NCBI RefSeq assembly: GCF_020740795.1
Contig: NC_067285.1
Location: 13,942,001 to 14,006,000 of the forward strand
DNA from: Apus apus
Lineage: Eukaryota > Chordata > Aves > Apodiformes > Apodidae
Direction of reading: 5' to 3'
Length of the DNA: 64,000 nt
Positions 58,761 to 64,000 of this stretch are shown piece after piece (position 1 is the first letter of the stretch; each line of letters starts with the position of its first letter). The notes beneath the pieces were generated by a model that saw only the letters and a list, made by a program, of their open reading frames with translations, did no database searches and had not been told where the DNA came from. The position numbers and the translations under genes were made by a program.

Positions 58761-61700
58761 ATTACAAACTACATCAGCAAACCCCCTTAAAGCAAACAAG
58801 AGTTTCATTGCAGGTGCTAACAGGATGGCTTTGACTTTCTCCAGTCTTGTTTCAGTATCTTACAAGTAATTGTAACTTGTTTGTGCAAGTTATTTGCTGC
58901 TGTCGACTTACATTGACTTCTGTGAAACTGAGAAGAGCTGAAACACCTATAAGAAGATGAGCATTAAGTTCTGTATTACATTTGCAAATAATTTCTTTGG
59001 GTAACTGATGTGTTGCAAAGGTGAAGAGTGCTTTGGAGCTTCTCTCAGAGAGACCATTTCTCTCTCCAAGTCCACACTATTGGACTAGTGAAGGTCGGCT
59101 GGGACACTGAAGCTGATGTTTTCTTGAGTTAAACTTTGCTGAGCTGAAAGCAAGGTATCTCAGAGGAATCTCAACTCTGCAATTATCTTCTCACAGAGCT
59201 CAAGTTTGTTGACCTGTGGGGCATGGCATCAGTTTCTGTTTCTCGTGTGTTAGGTTGGGAGAACAATAGGAAGAGAAAGGTGTGACTGTTCTGTTTTTCT
59301 TTTACTTCTGAGGCAAACAGACCTGTGTCTGTTCTTGCTATGTCATATTACCAGTGCTCTGATGCTTTGACTGAAAAATACTGAGGGGAAAAAGCCCAAA
59401 ATGCTCAGGTGGTGAATTTTCTAAGGTGTCTTTCACATTGGGCAGCCTCCAATAATACAAGAATTTACACTTAAAAAACCATATTTTTCTCTGTGGGTGC
59501 ATTCCTTTTGATTTTTAGTTTACTGTTATTGGTTCTAAACTATTTATCTTAAGTCTTCTTACTCCTCCTTGATCAAAGGAAAAGGTATGAACTGTGTCGT
59601 CCGCGGATGCTGCCATGGAATTAGTTTGCTATTCCAATTTCAGTTCTGTGATTTTGCCACAGGAAGTAAACGGGTTAGAGAGTTGATAGTAAGGGTGGAA
59701 ACATTTGATCAAAAGAAAGAGCTCTTATGAGAAACCCAGAGGTTAATTTTTCTTTGAGGTGAGACTGATTTATTATAGGATATATACCAAGGGTCTTACC
59801 TGTAGGATTCTTTAAAAATGTGTATTGGAAAGAAAGCTACTTTTGTTGTATTTAAATACAGGAAACTACTTATGCATCCAGATGGAATGGTGCCTATGCA
59901 TCAGGTGTATCCTCCTGGTGACTGTTTTTAACAGGATCCTAACATAATGATTTTATTTTATTATCCTCAGCATAGCTGAGTATTGATCTGCTGCCTGGCT
60001 TATACATAATGTGAGAAGTATCCCAGTAACACATTGTATTAATGCGGGCTAAAAGCATTTGGTATTACAGATGAGGTGGAGAAAGATGGAGTTCTGCAAG
60101 ACTGGACACATACTATAAATATCCATAAAACTGACAATTTTATCTGAAAATGGTGCTGGCTGGGTTTGCGTATTTTTAGCCTACTTACTGGAGGTAATAG
60201 TTGAACACTACCTGAGCATGGGTCGCCCACACTGATGTGATTACCCTCTGCCCTTTAGTGACAGTTTTTTGTATTTAATGTTACTGCACTGCACTGCAGA
60301 GCTACATTTTGTTCTTCTGTGGGCTAAAGGAAATACAGAATCAGTGGCCAACAACACATGTTGCACAGAATCACCTAAGAATAGCATTTTAAGTAACCTA
60401 TAAAGCTCTCTACTCCATCTGTTTCCTGAGAGTTTATTTTTTTAGAAAAAGTCAAATACCCACAGTTCATTCAGCCTTGATCTTCATTTAAGCCTTTCTT
60501 TGAATGGCAGTGTTGTGCTGCCAGCAGTCTAAAAGGTTCTGTTAGGTAAATGTTGCCCCTTTGAAGACAAGCTGCAATTGACTTCTGAGGGGAGGAAGGG
60601 GGGAATGTTTGTGTATAAATATGATCCATAGACATGACATTCCAATTCCTGTATTGTATTTATATCTTCTATGATTTAAGCTGTGAAATTGGGCAAATTA
60701 AGCTCTTAATTAGCTAAAACACTTACAAAATATTATTTTTATATATAAACAGGGAAGTTAAAAGTATCATTTTCAATGGCTGTGAAACATGGTAATTTAG
60801 AGTTAAAGCTAATCCCCTCCCCTTTGCATACCATAGTGAGAAAGTATGCATTACATAGGATCTGTAATGTAATGCACTCATCTGAGCCTTTCTGTCTCCC
60901 ACTGTCTTTTTGAGTAGAATTTTTAAAGCCAAGTTATAAACCTGTAAATGTGTTTTATGCTGGAAATTCTTGGTGCTACCTGAACTAGATTGGTACCAGC
61001 AAATGGTGCTATAATCAAAACAAGGCAGCTCAGGTAATGGTGTGCACTTAAGTCAGCTGTGAAAGAGTGTAAAAAGCAGGCTGTGGTGAAACCAGGGCTC
61101 TTGCACTAGAATTGCACTTTTCCAAGGGGAAAAATGCAATGATTTTGGAAATATTTTGGGTTTGTAACTTTGTCATTTAGCATCTCCTCCTTAACTTCTA
61201 AAATATATATCCTATTTTCAGTAGATCCATATGTTTTTTAAGATTCAGATACTAATTCTTTGGGTGGAAAGTAGAAATAACCTTTCTTTCTACCATTCAT
61301 CATTAGTACTTGGCCCTCATAGTACTTTGAGAATGCAAAATGCTATGCAGGTATATTGGTTATCTTTGAAACAGTTTTGTGTGTTAGGTGCCTAAGATGA
61401 TAATCCTGAGAGATTTTACAGAATTAAATAAAACTAGAGGTAGTGGAAGTCTAATGAAACCTTCATTTCATCTCTCTGCCAATGTAGGTTAGTTTTCTGA
61501 AGAAGTCTGACTGAAATTGTACAAGTGCCCAAACTCTTGGAAGTGTCTTAGTTAAAGAATTAAATCTTACTATGCCATTAGAAATAAACTTAAAAAATTT
61601 TGATTGCTGCAAAATCAAACTTTGGACATGATGGAGCTTAATAGCAACTATGTTTTCTCACTTGTGATAGAACCTAATGTTCTTGATCTTGTAAGATTTT

Positions 61701-64000
61701 AAGCCTTCAGATAGTTTTATGGTTTAGACTTCGAGGTTACTTTCAGTAAGTTTGGGTAGGGCTTGCTTTTAACAACATCATTTTTTGGTGTTGCTTCAAG
61801 AAGCATGTACAAGTCTCTGCATGTTAACACTCCTTAAATAAGAGTATGGCATCTGAATCTTAAAGCTCTGCAAGTGCACTGTTTAGATTAATCTGCTTCA
61901 TGGATTAAAGAGCTGTAATTATGAAAACAGTATTGTCTAGTTCAGATATGATCAACAGAACTCCCCTCATGCACTTGGCAATCGAGGATCTTGTACGCCT
62001 TATAGATGGGAAGTTGGCCCCTTTCTGAGATGTGTAATTTCTGTTTTTCTGGAATCCCAGAGGTTGAATTCTGGGAGTCACTTTCTGGGATGACATTTCT
62101 TCACAAACATTTACCTAAAAGCTGTGATTTGATCCTTCCAGATCCCACTAAGGTAAGAAATTATCTGGATAATCTGAATATGCAAACCTTTTTCTATGTC
62201 CCTTATCTTTGATATATAAGAATAGTTAGTGAACTGGAATCCCGTGTAAAAAGTTACTGCAAGCTAAGGAGTTACCAGAAGATTAGGGAAGAGCTGTGTG
62301 TACACAGCAAAGCTTGCAGAATGTAGTAACCCTCTGAGCCACAGGATGAAGGGGAAAACTGCTTCACTGAAGTCAGTGATCTGTACTGGGGTAAGAAGTC
62401 CAGTATTTCTTATGTTTGGAATCTAGGTAGAGTGTTATAACTGAACCCTTGTAGCATGTTCCAGCCTCTGATTTGTGAGGTGTAGTTGTTTCTAAGACAG
62501 ATCCTACTGTTGTCCCAGGAACATATTCTCAGTTTTCCCTAAAGTGAGGTATTGGTTTTCTTGATTTGCAGTTTGTGAAAATGCTTCAAGGGTCTTTAAT
62601 GAGAGAGCTCAATTACTTGAATTGTAGTACAACAGGAGCACAAACCACTTTAATTGTCTCCATACATGCTTGTTGAAATGTAACCAAAATGTCTGAACAA
62701 AATAGAAGCTGAGAAATTGTGAAAAGCCCTGGTTATGACAGCAACTGTGTGTTGCCCTTCATAATTCTGGTGCAATATGTGCCAGCTAGAAGAGCTGACA
62801 GTTTGCAGGCTAGCTGAACCCTGGGAATGCCTTCTTAGGGTCACACTCTGAGGAGTACTGGAGATGCCTCTTTTTATTTTATAAATTTATCCTCTTACTA
62901 TGGAAAAACTGCCAAGGAAAACTGCTAGTGGCAAAGAATTACCTTGGTTTAAGTGGAGGGAACAGTGGTCTTGGGTGTAAGGAGGTATAAATTCTGTGTG
63001 GGTTTGGGCTATTGTTTTTTGACTTAATTAAGACTTACAGCTTTTAACATTTTTCTAATTTTCAAATGAAAACAGTAAAAAACTTTTGGAGAAAGTTATA
63101 AAAGTATTAATTTGCTCTGAGCATGCTAATCTCTTTGGTAAGTTCATAATTAGGCAGGAATTTTTTTTTTTTAAATGAGTATTTTTGTCTCTCAGGTATA
63201 TAACTGCTCTATAACTGGTAAATCTGTATTCATATGTTAGGGATTCTAAAGGCATATTATTTACACAATTCACTGGAATGGCTCCTTTGAAAGTTGGGTG
63301 GCTCTCTCATGTAATTATGTATTTAGTATGCCTTGCATCCACTGTTGGGATAGGAGGGAAAAGAAAAAGCAAAGCCCCACAAAAATCTATTAAGTTAATA
63401 ATAAAAATCTCATTCCTCTTTTGCAAATTTTTTTTTAAGTTATGTCACATAACTTTTCAGAGAAGAGGTCTGTATGATCAGGTGCTACCCAAGCTATCAA
63501 ATGAAGTATCTGTGGCAGGTTTTTAAATTGTGAAAGTACAAAAGATGCATGGGAAATTCCTTTGCTTTCTTATTTTTTTAATCATATTTATTTAATCAAA
63601 GAGAACACTTACCTGAGCAGTAATGGGAGAAATAAAATAATGCTTTTCATATTTGTGTATTTTTTGGGAGGCTGAAAGGATGAAAAGCAGACCAATGAAG
63701 GCAACAAAAAAAAACTTTTTAGCCAGAAGTAAATTTCTGGAATTGTTACTAAGTTTCATGAGACCAAAGTTTGTATGTAAATAGCAGCTGATACATTTCA
63801 TACAATATGTTGCATTCTGTGGTGACGGGAAGAGTACGCATTGGACAACATGTGAAAGTGATTTGTGTTATATTTTGGCACTAATGAGCTTAAATATTTA
63901 ATCAAAAAACTGTAAGAGGAACTGAGTAGGTCTGAAAATTATTTGTTTTATTCTCCCATTGGTGGTGTTATATTATAAAAATATTTGTGAATATTAGGAA
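58761..64000. other. Intronic, no feature recognised
   Basis: I found no exon, RNA gene or named repeat to the right edge. A 68-codon + frame at 62006-62212 contains a donor-like AAGGTAAGAAA, but there is no acceptor or homology to make it an exon. Confidence 0.45.

Larger units (their letters stand above)
41462..64000 (+). other. BTRC: BTRC intron 1, 5' part (continues past the window)
   Basis: The intron starts with the donor GTGAGG immediately after coding exon 1, and no end is seen. I looked for the next BTRC coding segments (the optional CSMPRSLWLG... exon and the following exon) and recognised neither in any frame. At least 22.5 kb of intron is therefore present. A very long first intron is normal for this gene. 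Composition is clearly more AT-rich than the upstream interval. Named elements inside are listed separately. Other stretches of the intron hold nothing I can identify. Confidence 0.85.

Noticed and set aside
62006..62212. Possible cryptic exon with donor-like AAGGTAAGAAA
   Set aside because: There is no convincing acceptor and no homology, and the phase cannot be tied to BTRC exon 1.
41862..64000. A second BTRC exon (optional 36-codon exon or the following exon)
   Set aside because: No segment encoding the expected residues with flanking AG/GT signals was recognised. These exons should lie beyond the right edge.

Overview
This looks like vertebrate nuclear DNA, most likely from a bird. There are no tightly packed long ORFs. 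The gene signal comes from a CpG island, a splice donor and a very long intron. The repeats are sparse: a few CR1 LINE pieces, one of them ending in the CR1 3' tail expanded as an ATTCTATG octamer array, plus old MIR-like SINEs. Low repeat density with CR1 as the main family is typical of bird genomes. Turtles and crocodilians also carry CR1 and cannot be fully excluded.

The only protein-coding gene I can support is the 5' end of BTRC (beta-TrCP1, the F-box/WD40 substrate receptor of an SCF ubiquitin ligase) on the + strand. Its CpG-island promoter covers about 40.73-41.86 kb. Coding exon 1 (41414-41461) encodes MDPAEAVLQEKALKFM and stops exactly at a GT donor. Everything from 41462 to the right edge reads as the start of BTRC intron 1, and no second exon was recognised.

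The left 40.7 kb has no recognisable gene. In amniotes the neighbour upstream of BTRC is the homeobox gene LBX1, so this is best read as part of the LBX1-BTRC intergenic interval. No homeodomain is encoded here. The interval holds several blocks that look like conserved non-coding elements (rich in TAAT, octamer and SOX-type sites, or locally rich in CpG), some CR1 and MIR relics, and at least two decayed Ty3/gypsy-type retroelement fragments on the minus strand (integrase at about 14 kb, RNase H at about 28 kb). A weaker reverse-transcriptase-like fragment lies at about 8 kb.

Intron 1 looks visibly more AT-rich than the upstream interval. It contains poly-T and TG/TA simple repeats, CR1 and MIR relics, a candidate conserved block at 46.66-46.91 kb, and two near-palindromic RFX X-box-like sites at 58.60-58.67 kb. 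I found no bacterial-type system, CRISPR array or RNA gene. The items most worth follow-up are the Ty3/gypsy fossils, the RFX site pair, the BTRC promoter architecture, the perfect 24-copy octamer array and the two-arm quasi-palindrome near 35.2 kb.
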